NCBI GenBank assembly: GCA_023396465.1
Contig: JAEWWF010000349.1
Coordinates: 1-17,305, forward strand
Length of the DNA: 17,305 nucleotides
Source of the DNA: Pseudomonadota bacterium
GTDB lineage: Bacteria > Pseudomonadota > Alphaproteobacteria > Rhodospirillales > Rhodospirillaceae
Direction of reading: 5' to 3'
Shown: one piece after another, positions 8,535 through 15,450 of the stretch
Layout of the letters: the number at the start of each line of letters is the position of its first letter
How positions within the stretch are numbered: the first letter of the stretch is position 1
The notes under the pieces: model-generated
Told to the model about the DNA's origin: nothing
Databases searched by the model: none
The model's input: the letters and a program-made list of their open reading frames with translations, nothing else
Position numbers and translations under genes: made by a program

Positions 8535-9764
8535 TCACGCCACCAGGGACAGCCTTTGCTGGAGCGCCTCCCACCCCGTCGTTCGCCGGGCCGTCAGGTG
8601 GCGGGCGGCGGCTTGGGCGGCGCTCAGGGCGCGGCCGTTGCCCAGCAGTTGCGGCAGCTGCTCGGTCAGGGCTTCCAGCGGGATGGCCGGCGGGGCGCTG
8701 AACACGCCTGGTAGCGCCGCGATGGCGCGTTGGGTATTCAGCTTTTGCTCCAGATGACGCGGCAGCAGCAACTGCATCCGTCCGGCGAGGACGGCGTCCT
8801 CGGTCGAACCGATGCCGCCGTGGTGGATGAGCAGGCTGGCCCGCGTCAGCGCGTCCCGCAAGGGCGGCGCCACCCGGTGAACCCGGAGTCCGCCCCTCTC
8901 CAGGGTCGCCACCTGGGCCGGCGTGGCATCGTGCAAGAAGGCTTCCCCCGGCAGTCGAGCGTTGAGCATCGCTTGCAGCACCGCCCGCGCCGGGCCATGA
9001 GTCATGCGCAGATACGCGAAGATCCGCGGCTCGGCGGGGGGTGCCAGGGGCGGGGCAGGGCGGTCCCACGGGCCGGCGGCGGCGGTCTCCGGCTGGCGGT
9101 GGTCGGCGTAGATGTCCAGCTCCGGCGGGACCGCCACCACCGGGCCGATCCCCGTCACGATTTGCGGCAGCGACTCGGGCAAGGGCCGTTGGCGGGCTGT
9201 CTGCACCGCCCGCGCGTGCTCCAGCAGCATGTCCGGCGGCCATACCGGCGGTTGGGCGTTTCCCAGCGGAGGAAAGTGGCCGTCGGGCAACCCAGGGGGC
9301 ACCACGAAGCCATCCCCCACCGGGATCAGCGGCACCCGGCCGAAGCAGGCCAGCGACAGCAACGGCGAGTAGTCGGCGATCACCACCGCCGGTCGGTGAG
9401 TGTCGAGCACCGTATCCCAGGCCGCCACCATGGCTGTCAGCCGGTCGCGGTCGGCATAGCCGCAGACTCCCATCACGTCGGCGAAGGTGGCGGCGCGAAA
9501 GGGCGCCGAGCCGCTGTAGCAGGTGTGATGCGCGGGCGCTGCCACCACCGGCACCCCGGCGGCGGCATAGCGCTCGGCCAGGGCGCCGGGATTGCGCGCC
9601 ACCACCACCGGGCGCCACCCCCCGGCGCGCAGACGGTGGGCGATCATGAGGAGGCGGCTGGCATGGGCTAGGCCCTCGCCCATCTCCCAGGCCAGCAGCA
9701 CGGTGCGGCCGCGACCGGGCACCTCGGGCAGCGCTGGCTTGGCGGAAGCGGCGGGGGCGGACAT
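8535..9764 (-). CDS. GT1/MGT-like UDP-glycosyltransferase
   Basis: A 409-residue GT-B enzyme. The N-terminal domain begins TVLLAWEMGEGLAHASRLL (residues 21-39) and the C-terminal donor domain holds HHGGIGSTEDA at 314-324 followed by LLPRHLEQKLN, the nucleotide-sugar pocket signature of the MGT/GT1 family (compare HHGGxGTxxxAL...P...DQ in relatives; here EQ). Such enzymes usually glycosylate lipids or small molecules. ATG 9764 is preferred over the upstream TTG at 9770. GGAG lies about 10 bases before the ATG, which is rather far, so the start is not certain. The gene stands alone on the minus strand, divergent from the methyltransferase-glycosyltransferase gene and convergent with the GT4 gene, from which it is separated by only 27 bases. 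Its substrate is unknown. Confidence 0.85.
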   Translation of the reverse strand: MSAPAASAKPALPEVPGRGRTVLLAWEMGEGLAHASRLLMIAHRLRAGGWRPVVVARNPGALAERYAAAGVPVVAAPAHHTCYSGSAPFRAATFADVMGVCGYADRDRLTAMVAAWDTVLDTHRPAVVIADYSPLLSLACFGRVPLIPVGDGFVVPPGLPDGHFPPLGNAQPPVWPPDMLLEHARAVQTARQRPLPESLPQIVTGIGPVVAVPPELDIYADHRQPETAAAGPWDRPAPPLAPPAEPRIFAYLRMTHGPARAVLQAMLNARLPGEAFLHDATPAQVATLERGGLRVHRVAPPLRDALTRASLLIHHGGIGSTEDAVLAGRMQLLLPRHLEQKLNTQRAIAALPGVFSAPPAIPLEALTEQLPQLLGNGRALSAAQAAARHLTARRTTGWEALQQRLSLVA

Positions 9765-9832
9765 GGGCAAGGGTCTCCGGCGACGGTCGGTCTTTCATAG
9801 GCGGCGAAGGCGTGGCGGGCAAGTCCGGGCGC

Positions 9833-9860
9833 TTGCTCCCGCCGGGCAGGCTGCTACAGT
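9833..9860 (+). promoter_or_regulatory. Candidate promoter for the methyltransferase-glycosyltransferase gene
   Basis: TTGCTC at 9833-9838 and TACAGT at 9855-9860 are spaced 16 bases apart in the 130-bp divergent gap, about 35 bases before the ATG at 9895. A promoter is required in this gap because the upstream neighbour points the other way. This pair is the best match I see, but it is only moderate. Confidence 0.3.
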
Positions 9861-9894
9861 GCCGGCCGTTGCCGATCTGTTGGGGTGTGTTTGC

Positions 9895-11625
9895 ATGACT
9901 TCCTCCACCGCCGCGCCGTCGCCTGAACGGGCCCATCCCGATTACTACGATCGCGTCAACCCGGACCTTCTCAGCCTCATCCCGCGCGATGCCCGCGCCG
10001 TGCTGGAGGTAGGATGCGGGGCCGGCGCCCTTGGCCGTGCCTACAAGCAGATCAACCCGGCTTGCCGCTACTTCGGGCTGGAGATCGATGCCGATGCGGC
10101 GGCGGTCGCCGCCACCCGCCTGGACCAAGTGCTGCACGGCAATGCCGAGACCGATGATGCGGCGCGGCTGGACCTGCCGGATACGGGCGTCGATTGCCTG
10201 ATCTACGGCGATGCGCTGGAGCACATGGTCAACCCCTGGGCAGTGCTGAAGGCCCATGCGGCGCATCTGTCGGACGATGGCGTGGTGCTGGCCTGCATCC
10301 CCAACATCCAGCATTGGAGCGTTCTGGCCGGTCTGCTGCGTGGTCAGTTCACCTATACCGACGAGGGTTTGCTCGACCACACCCATCTGCGCTTTTTCAC
10401 CGCCGACAGCCTGCCGGAGCTGTTCGGCGGCGCCGGTCTGGTGATCCATGACATCCGGCCGCGGGTGTTCAACCCGGAAGCCTGTGATCGGTTCGTGCGG
10501 GCCATGGCGCCGGTGCTGCCGGCGTTGGGAATTCAGGATGCACAGCGGTTCGCGCAGCAGGTATCCGCTTTCCAATACGTGGTCCGGGCCGGACGCAAGG
10601 CGGCGCGGCCGATCCTGCTCCAGGCCATGACGCTGGCCCCGGTGGGGGCCTGCAACGACGTGCGGGTGCATGAGCCGATGGCGGCCCTGGCGGCGCGGCC
10701 GGGCGTGCATGTGGTGGCCCAGGAGCGGACGGCGACATTGTCGGCGGCGCCGCAGGTGACTGATCGGGTGTTCGTCTGGCAGCGGCCGATCCTGACCCGA
10801 CCGGATGCCATCGCCCAGCTGAAGGCCATCATCGGTCACGGATACGTGGTGGTGACGGAATTCGACGATCACCCCATGGTCTGGCCGCGCATCGCCGAGC
10901 ACGACTACCTCACCTATCGCGGCGTCCACGCGGTGCAGACCTCGACGGAGCCGCTGGCGGCGCTGTACCGCCAATGGAACCCGACGGTGGAGGTGTTTCC
11001 CAACGCCCTCTCAAGCCTGCCGCCGCTGGCGGCCCGCGACAATGGCCGGGTGACGCTGTTCTTTGGTGCGCTCAACCGGGAACAGGACTGGGCGCCGTTG
11101 ATGCCGGCGCTCAACCGGGTGCTGGCGGTCCATGCCGGCCGGGTGGCGGTGACGGTGGTCCATGATCGTGGCTTCTTCGACGCCCTGGAGACGGCGGAGA
11201 AGACCTTCACCCCCACCTGCGGCTATGCCGACTACCAGCGCCTGCTGCGGGATGCCGATATCACCCTGATGCCGCTGCGCGATGACGCGTTCACGCGCAT
11301 GAAATCCGACCTCAAGTTCATTGAGACGGCGGCGGCCGGGGCGGTGGCGCTGGCGAGTCCCACCGTCTATGCCAGCACCCTGCGCGACGGTGAGACCGGC
11401 CTTCTGTTCTCCTCGCCGGAGGACTTCGAGGACAAGCTGCACCGTCTGGTGTCCGACGCCGGCATGCGCGGCACCCTTCGGGCCGCCGCCCATGCCTATG
11501 TCGCCGGGGAGCGCATGCTGGCCTACCAGACCGCCCGCCGCCTCGCCTGGTATCGCGGCCTGGTGGCCGACCGCGCGCGGCTGACCGAGGCCCTGTATCA
11601 GCGGGTTCCCGAACTGCGGCCCTGA
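9895..11625 (+). CDS. Fused SAM methyltransferase and GT-B glycosyltransferase
   Basis: A 576-residue two-domain protein. Residues about 15-235 form a class I SAM-dependent methyltransferase of the Methyltransf_23 type: motif I is LEVGCGAGALG (37-47), the acidic post-I segment is GLEID (61-65), and DALEHMVNPW (106-115) is the typical motif after strand 4. Residues about 240-576 look like a GT-B glycosyltransferase: LFFGALNREQDW (388-399), ADITLMPLRDDAFTRMKSDLKFIE (454-477) with E477 in the donor-site helix, and AAAGAVALASP, then DGETGLLF. It may both transfer and methylate (cap) a sugar on a glycan, as chain-terminating enzymes of some O-antigens do; that role is inference. ATG 9895 is used because the frame upstream lacks similarity and overlaps the divergent gene. 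No clear Shine-Dalgarno is seen; TGGGGTG upstream is the nearest candidate. Confidence 0.85.
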   Translation: MTSSTAAPSPERAHPDYYDRVNPDLLSLIPRDARAVLEVGCGAGALGRAYKQINPACRYFGLEIDADAAAVAATRLDQVLHGNAETDDAARLDLPDTGVDCLIYGDALEHMVNPWAVLKAHAAHLSDDGVVLACIPNIQHWSVLAGLLRGQFTYTDEGLLDHTHLRFFTADSLPELFGGAGLVIHDIRPRVFNPEACDRFVRAMAPVLPALGIQDAQRFAQQVSAFQYVVRAGRKAARPILLQAMTLAPVGACNDVRVHEPMAALAARPGVHVVAQERTATLSAAPQVTDRVFVWQRPILTRPDAIAQLKAIIGHGYVVVTEFDDHPMVWPRIAEHDYLTYRGVHAVQTSTEPLAALYRQWNPTVEVFPNALSSLPPLAARDNGRVTLFFGALNREQDWAPLMPALNRVLAVHAGRVAVTVVHDRGFFDALETAEKTFTPTCGYADYQRLLRDADITLMPLRDDAFTRMKSDLKFIETAAAGAVALASPTVYASTLRDGETGLLFSSPEDFEDKLHRLVSDAGMRGTLRAAAHAYVAGERMLAYQTARRLAWYRGLVADRARLTEALYQRVPELRP

Positions 11626-11634
11626 CGGAGAAAC

Positions 11635-11665
11635 GGGACCGCTCCCGGAGGTCCGGGGCGGTCCC
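11635..11665. terminator. Hairpin between convergent genes, probable bidirectional terminator
   Basis: The arms GGGACCGCTCC (11635-11645) and GGGGCGGTCCC (11655-11665) pair over 11 positions with a single G-U on the plus-strand RNA, around a 9-base loop. The element lies in the 54-bp gap between the stop of the methyltransferase gene and the stop of the RTX gene, the expected place for a shared terminator. It lacks a T-run. Confidence 0.65.
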
Positions 11666-11679
11666 GCGGTGGGTCGCGG

Positions 11680-12957
11680 TCAGACGATCAGGTTGTGGGC
11701 GGTCAGGTTGTCGGTGATGTTGGTCGCCGTCAGACCGGCCAGGAAGACCACATCCGAAATCGAGGTCGCCGTCAGATTGGTGGTTACGGCGGCAGGATCG
11801 ACGAAGCTGACCATCACGCCGTCGCGATCACTTTCCCACACCAGCAGGAAGTCTCCGCCCGGATCCTTGTTCCCCACCGTCGCCACCAGGGTATCGAGGG
11901 CGGCCAGCGCCGCCGTGGCGGTGGCATAGGTGCCAGCGCCGACCACGATGACCTCGGCTCCCACCAGGGAGACATCGGCGGTAACCGTGAGCATGTCGGC
12001 CTGGCCGTCATCATCGCGGTCGATGGCAAAGGCGCTGAGGTCGAAACGGTCCACCGAGGTACCCGAGGCAAGGCCAGTATCCTCGGTCACCACGTCCATG
12101 CCGCCGCCGACGGTGAAGACGAAGACGTCGGCGCCGTCGCCTCCGGTCAGGGTGTCGGCGCCCTCGCCGCCGTTCAGGGTGTCGCTGCCGTCGCCGCCGA
12201 TCAGCAGATCGTCGCCCTGGCCGCCGTGCAGCCAGTCGTGGCCCAGATTTCCGTATAGGGTGTCATTGCCGATGTTGCCATAGAGCGCGTCGTCGCCCTG
12301 GCCACCGTACAGCGTGTCCATCCCCTCGCCGCCGTACAGAGTGTCATCGGCAAGATTGCCGTACAGGATATCGGCGCCCTCGTTGCCGTAAATGATGTCC
12401 GCGTCCTGGCCGCCGAAAATGATGTCGCGGTCGCCACCGCCATAGATGACGTCGCGGTCCTGGTTTCCGTAAATGAGATCGGTGCCGTCGCCACCATAGA
12501 TGGTGTCGGCACCGCCGCCGCCGAAAATCAGGTCGGCACCGTCCATGCCGAACATCAGGTCGGCACCATTACCTTCGCCGCCATAAAGAGTATCGCGGCC
12601 GGCGCCGCCGAAAATCAGGTCGGCACCGGGACCGCCGGTCAGGGTATCGTCGCCGTCGGCGCCGTAAAACTCCACCCGGAAGGAGGTGCCGACGATCTCC
12701 TCGGCGGTGAGCCGCACGCCGATGGTGCTGTTGCTGTCGACCCGGATGGTTCCAGCGGTGCCGGTGAACACGGCGTCGTTCAGCGCCAGCACATGCGGGC
12801 CGTTGGTCGCCAGAATGAAGCGGGAAATGCCGGCGATGCGCGACAGATCCGCCGCCTCGACCACCACGGTGCCGGCCGTCACCGTCAGGCTGTCGTCCCC
12901 GCCGCCGGTGAGGTTGAGGCCGACCAGGGCCGCCGCGGTGGTGTTGATATTGGCCAT
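11680..12957 (-). CDS. RTX calcium-binding protein, probable type I secretion cargo
   Basis: A 425-residue protein with no Sec signal peptide. Residues 1-98 form a beta-rich N-terminal region rich in T, V, G and A with no recognised catalytic motif. Residues 99-280 hold 20 tandem RTX units of the form G-[GN]-x-G-x-D-x-[IL]-x, predicted to fold into a calcium-bound parallel beta-roll. The next part, ADVFVF followed by DRFDLSAF, resembles the region after the repeats in serralysin-type proteins. A DxDxDGxxD loop (D313, D315, D317, D321) could bind another calcium. The C-terminus ends HNLIV, hydrophobic and similar to the ends of PrtD-type substrates, so the uncleaved secretion signal is probably there. 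ATG 12957 is preferred because GGGGG at 12965-12969 precedes it; upstream in-frame starts would add a tail unlike a secreted RTX protein. The exporter at 3944-7112 is the likely route. It could be a surface-layer, adhesin-like or matrix protein. Confidence 0.92.
   Translation of the reverse strand: MANINTTAAALVGLNLTGGGDDSLTVTAGTVVVEAADLSRIAGISRFILATNGPHVLALNDAVFTGTAGTIRVDSNSTIGVRLTAEEIVGTSFRVEFYGADGDDTLTGGPGADLIFGGAGRDTLYGGEGNGADLMFGMDGADLIFGGGGADTIYGGDGTDLIYGNQDRDVIYGGGDRDIIFGGQDADIIYGNEGADILYGNLADDTLYGGEGMDTLYGGQGDDALYGNIGNDTLYGNLGHDWLHGGQGDDLLIGGDGSDTLNGGEGADTLTGGDGADVFVFTVGGGMDVVTEDTGLASGTSVDRFDLSAFAIDRDDDGQADMLTVTADVSLVGAEVIVVGAGTYATATAALAALDTLVATVGNKDPGGDFLLVWESDRDGVMVSFVDPAAVTTNLTATSISDVVFLAGLTATNITDNLTAHNLIV
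12118..12663 (-). repeat. Tandem 27-bp repeats encoding 20 RTX nonapeptides
   Basis: This block codes for residues 99-280 of the RTX protein. The units are 9 residues long except one of 11 (residues 126-136, containing an extra Gly-Asn-type pair). In 14 successive units, ending at residues 116 to 235, the last position is Tyr or Phe. Unit sequences differ at synonymous and variable positions, so the array is diverged and not a recent perfect expansion. Confidence 0.93.
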
Positions 12958-13024
12958 GGGTATTCCCCCGTTGCGCTTCGACATGACGGCCGCGCCGCCG
13001 GTCCGGCAGCCTGCCAGGAAAGGA

Positions 13025-13053
13025 GTTAAGGTTCGGATAATACGAAAGATCAA
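13025..13053 (-). promoter_or_regulatory. Candidate promoter region of the RTX gene
   Basis: Read on the minus strand, TTGATC (13053-13048) and CTTAAC (13030-13025) are 17 bases apart, and TATTAT (13042-13037) lies between them. This is the only AT-rich island in the 253-bp gap between the RTX gene and the divergent glycosyltransferase operon. The -35-like half is good; the -10-like half is weak. The downstream distance to the RTX start is about 70 bases. Confidence 0.3.
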
Positions 13054-13076
13054 GGTCTTCGGAGAGGCCGCGCCAT

Positions 13077-13190
13077 CGGCCGCAGCGACCCGCCTCCGCC
13101 GAAAAGGCTAGGCGCTAGTGTTTGCGTCTTGCCCCCCGGCGCACTACAAAGGGCGGTCGGTGCCGGTTCCCGGCCCCGGCCGCAGCGACC
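13077..13190. repeat. 14-bp direct repeat, 100 bp apart, in the RTX/glycosyltransferase divergent gap
   Basis: CGGCCGCAGCGACC occurs at 13077-13090 and again at 13177-13190. The copies are identical over 14 bases, their flanking bases differ, and the offset is exactly 100 bp. Both lie in the non-coding gap, the second just before the ribosome-binding region of the GT2 gene. They could be regulator sites shared by the two divergent units, or chance in GC-rich DNA. Confidence 0.4.
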
Positions 13191-13210
13191 GGAGAGAGTT
13201 CCGCCATCTG

Positions 13211-14206
13211 ATGAAGGCCTCCATCATCATCCCGACCAAGAACCCGGGGTCCGTGTTCCGGCGCGTCCTGCCGGCCGTTCTGAGCCAGGACGTGACGTTC
13301 GACTTCGAGGTTCTGGTCATCGACTCGGGGTCGACCGACGGCACGCTCGACTATGTGACCGGCCTCGGCGACCCGCGTGTCCGCCTGCACTGTATCGAGC
13401 CGGCCTCGTTCGGCCACGGCCGCACCCGCAACCTGGGGGTGTCCATGACCAGCGGCGAATACGCCGTGCTCATCACCCACGACGCCATGCCGGCCGATGA
13501 CCGCTGGCTGGCCGCCATGGTCGCCACCGCCGACACCGATCCGCAGATCGCCGGTGTGTTCGGTCGCCACATCGCCTATCCCGAGGCCGATCCCTTCACC
13601 GCCCGCGAACTGGAGCTGCACTTCGCCGGCTTCGACGCCTGGCAGGTGGTGCAGATGGACGACCCCGAGCGCTACGCCCGCGACGAGGGCTACCGGCAGG
13701 TGCTGCACTTCTTCTCCGACAACAATGCACTGGTCCGGCGCAGCGTGTGGGACGTGCTGCCCTATCCCGACGTGGATTTCGCCGAAGACCAGATCTGGGC
13801 GCAGAAGATCATCGAGGCCGGCTACAAGAAGGCCTATGCCCGCGATGCGGTGGTGATGCACAGCCACGACTACGCCTTGTTCGAGCGCCTTCAGCGCAGC
13901 TTCGACGAGGCCTATGCCTTCCGCCGCCTGTTCGGCTATGTGCTGTGCCGCGGGCCGCGGTCGCTGGTGCGGTCGTGGCTGGCGCTGACCTGCCGCGACA
14001 TGGCCTTCGCCCGTACCGCCGGCCTGTGGCGGTCGCAGACGCTGGCCGTGCTGCGGGCGCCGTTCGACAATTTCATGCGACTGGTGGGCCATTACCTCGG
14101 TGCTCGCGGCGACCGCCTGCCCGAGGGCCTGCGGCGCCGACTGTCGCGTGACAAGCGACTGATGCTGGGGCTGCGTGCCGCCGGCCGGGAGACTGGGAAC
14201 GCATGA
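13211..14206 (+). CDS. GT2-family glycosyltransferase, rhamnosyltransferase-like
   Basis: A 331-residue GT-A enzyme. It begins with ASIIIPTKNPG, then FEVLVIDSGSTDGT (32-45), the SFGHGRTRNLGV segment (66-77) that is characteristic of bacterial rhamnosyltransferases of this family, and THDAMPADDRWL (89-100) in place of the DXD motif. A later FAEDQIWAQKI (190-200) carries the acidic ED of the catalytic site. It should transfer a sugar, plausibly rhamnose, to a growing glycan on the cytoplasmic face. ATG 13211 is chosen because homology starts there and GGAGAGA lies 13 bases upstream; the frame is open back to GTG 13118, but that tail is proline/arginine-rich and unlike the family. Its last 4 bases overlap the start of the next gene, so the two are translationally coupled. 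Confidence 0.9.
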   Translation: MKASIIIPTKNPGSVFRRVLPAVLSQDVTFDFEVLVIDSGSTDGTLDYVTGLGDPRVRLHCIEPASFGHGRTRNLGVSMTSGEYAVLITHDAMPADDRWLAAMVATADTDPQIAGVFGRHIAYPEADPFTARELELHFAGFDAWQVVQMDDPERYARDEGYRQVLHFFSDNNALVRRSVWDVLPYPDVDFAEDQIWAQKIIEAGYKKAYARDAVVMHSHDYALFERLQRSFDEAYAFRRLFGYVLCRGPRSLVRSWLALTCRDMAFARTAGLWRSQTLAVLRAPFDNFMRLVGHYLGARGDRLPEGLRRRLSRDKRLMLGLRAAGRETGNA

Positions 14207-15450
14207 CCTCCGATTCGCGGTTTCACACCCTGCTGCGCCGCACCCGCACCGCGCTGCGCTACGGCCGCGACAACGGCCTCGGCGCGCTGGTGGCGCTGAC
14301 CCGGCAGAAGCTGCGCAGCCGGCGCGGCGGCCTGCTGTCGAAGACGCGCATCATCGACTTCTACGACTTCGTGCGCGCCCGTCCGGTCGGCAGCCCCATC
14401 GTGCCCGGCAGCGTGCCGCGCACCACCGTCAACTGGGTGGTGCCGCCGTTCGGCTTCGGGTCGGGCGGGCATCTCAACATCTTCCGCTTCGTCCACCACC
14501 TGGAGAAGGAAGGCTTCGACTGCCGCATCGTGGTGGTGGGCGAACCGCAGCCGCTGTCGGTGGAGCAGGCGCGCAAGCAGATCAATGACTGGTTCTTCCC
14601 GCTGAAGGGCGAGGTCTACCTGGGCATCGAGACGGCGCCGCCGGCCCACATCACCATCGCCACCAGCTGGCAGACCGCCTACTACGTGCGTAACTTCCTG
14701 CCGACCGTGCATCGCTGCTACTTCGTGCAGGATTTCGAGCCCTACTTCTACGCCACCGGCGCCGAATACGCCTGGGCGGAGGAAACCTACCGCTTCGGCT
14801 TCACCGGCATCACCGCCGGCACCTGGCTGAAGGATAAGCTGGCCGCCGACTATGGCATGCAGACCGAGGCCTTCGGCTTTTCCTTCGACCACGATCTCTA
14901 TACCCCGCGTGAACGCCGCGAGCCGGAACCCCGGCGGATATTCTTCTATGCCCGCCCGCCGACCCAGCGCCGCGCCTTCGAGATGGGCATGCTGGTGCTG
15001 GACGAGGTGACCCGCCGCCTGCCCGACGTGAAGGTGGTGTTCGCCGGCTGGGACGTTTCCGGCTACCATATCCCGTTCGACCACCTGAACGCCGGCATCG
15101 TCGGCCTGGACGATCTGCCCGACCTCTACAGCCAGTGCGACGTGGCGCTGGTGCTGTCGTTCTCCAACCTGTCGCTGCTGCCGCTGGAGCTGATGGCCTG
15201 CGGCACGCCGGTGGTGAGCAACCGCGCCCCTTGCACCGAATGGCTGCTGCACGACGACAACGCCCGCCTGGCGGCGCCGACGGTGGAGGCGCTGGCCGAC
15301 GCCCTGTGCGCTGTGCTGGAGGATCCGGCGGAAACCGCCCGTCTGCGCCAGGGCGGCCTCGCCGCCGCCGCCGCCACCGACTGGCGGCTGGAAGCCCGCA
15401 AGGTGGGCGACATCCTGCGCCGCCTGGATGCCCAGGAGGCCGTGGCATGA
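14203..15450 (+). CDS. WsaF-like GT4 glycosyltransferase (probable rhamnosyltransferase)
   Basis: A 415-residue GT-B enzyme. The sequence WVVPPFGFGSGGHLNIFRF (78-96), then YFVQDFEPYFYATGAEY (173-189) and TAGTWL, matches the pattern of the rhamnosyltransferase WsaF, which builds the S-layer glycan chain of Geobacillus stearothermophilus; the same pattern is common in O-antigen and capsule clusters. The donor domain shows FYARPPTQRRAFE (248-260), FAGWD (280-284) and LPLELMACGTPVVSN with E329. I infer a rhamnose or related deoxysugar donor. The ATG lies inside the end of the previous gene (ATGA overlap), and the stop overlaps the start of the epimerase gene in the same way. No rmlABCD genes for dTDP-rhamnose lie in the window, so the donor must come from elsewhere. 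Confidence 0.87.
   Translation: MTSDSRFHTLLRRTRTALRYGRDNGLGALVALTRQKLRSRRGGLLSKTRIIDFYDFVRARPVGSPIVPGSVPRTTVNWVVPPFGFGSGGHLNIFRFVHHLEKEGFDCRIVVVGEPQPLSVEQARKQINDWFFPLKGEVYLGIETAPPAHITIATSWQTAYYVRNFLPTVHRCYFVQDFEPYFYATGAEYAWAEETYRFGFTGITAGTWLKDKLAADYGMQTEAFGFSFDHDLYTPRERREPEPRRIFFYARPPTQRRAFEMGMLVLDEVTRRLPDVKVVFAGWDVSGYHIPFDHLNAGIVGLDDLPDLYSQCDVALVLSFSNLSLLPLELMACGTPVVSNRAPCTEWLLHDDNARLAAPTVEALADALCAVLEDPAETARLRQGGLAAAAATDWRLEARKVGDILRRLDAQEAVA

Noticed and set aside
8730..9671. Plus-strand frame opposite the MGT-like gene
   Set aside because: It is rich in R, H, Q and G with no motif, whereas the minus strand has the GT1 donor signature.
8446..10974. 842-codon minus-strand frame spanning three genes
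   Set aside because: It runs across the MGT gene in another frame, the divergent promoter gap and the methyltransferase gene on the opposite strand. Its composition is arginine/proline/glycine-rich, as expected of a shadow.
11695..12258. Plus-strand frames opposite the RTX repeats
   Set aside because: The apparent repeats are mirror images of the RTX coding repeats; no start context or domain supports them.
12118..12663. CRISPR-like or satellite array
   Set aside because: The 27-bp period is the codon period of RTX nonapeptides in a good ORF; the units are contiguous, with no spacers.
12958..13053. N-terminal extension of the RTX protein by 32 residues
   Set aside because: The hydrophobic/basic start could mimic a signal peptide, but RTX type I substrates lack one. 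The ATG at 12957 has a good ribosome-binding site, and the extension overlaps the likely promoter.
13108..13118. CTAG-GCG-CTAG palindrome
   Set aside because: Only 4-bp arms; too short to call a binding site.
13118..13210. N-terminal extension of the GT2 protein from GTG 13118
   Set aside because: The 31 extra residues are P/R/S-rich, unlike any GT2 N-terminus, and include one copy of the non-coding direct repeat. ATG 13211 begins the conserved strand ASIIIPTKN.
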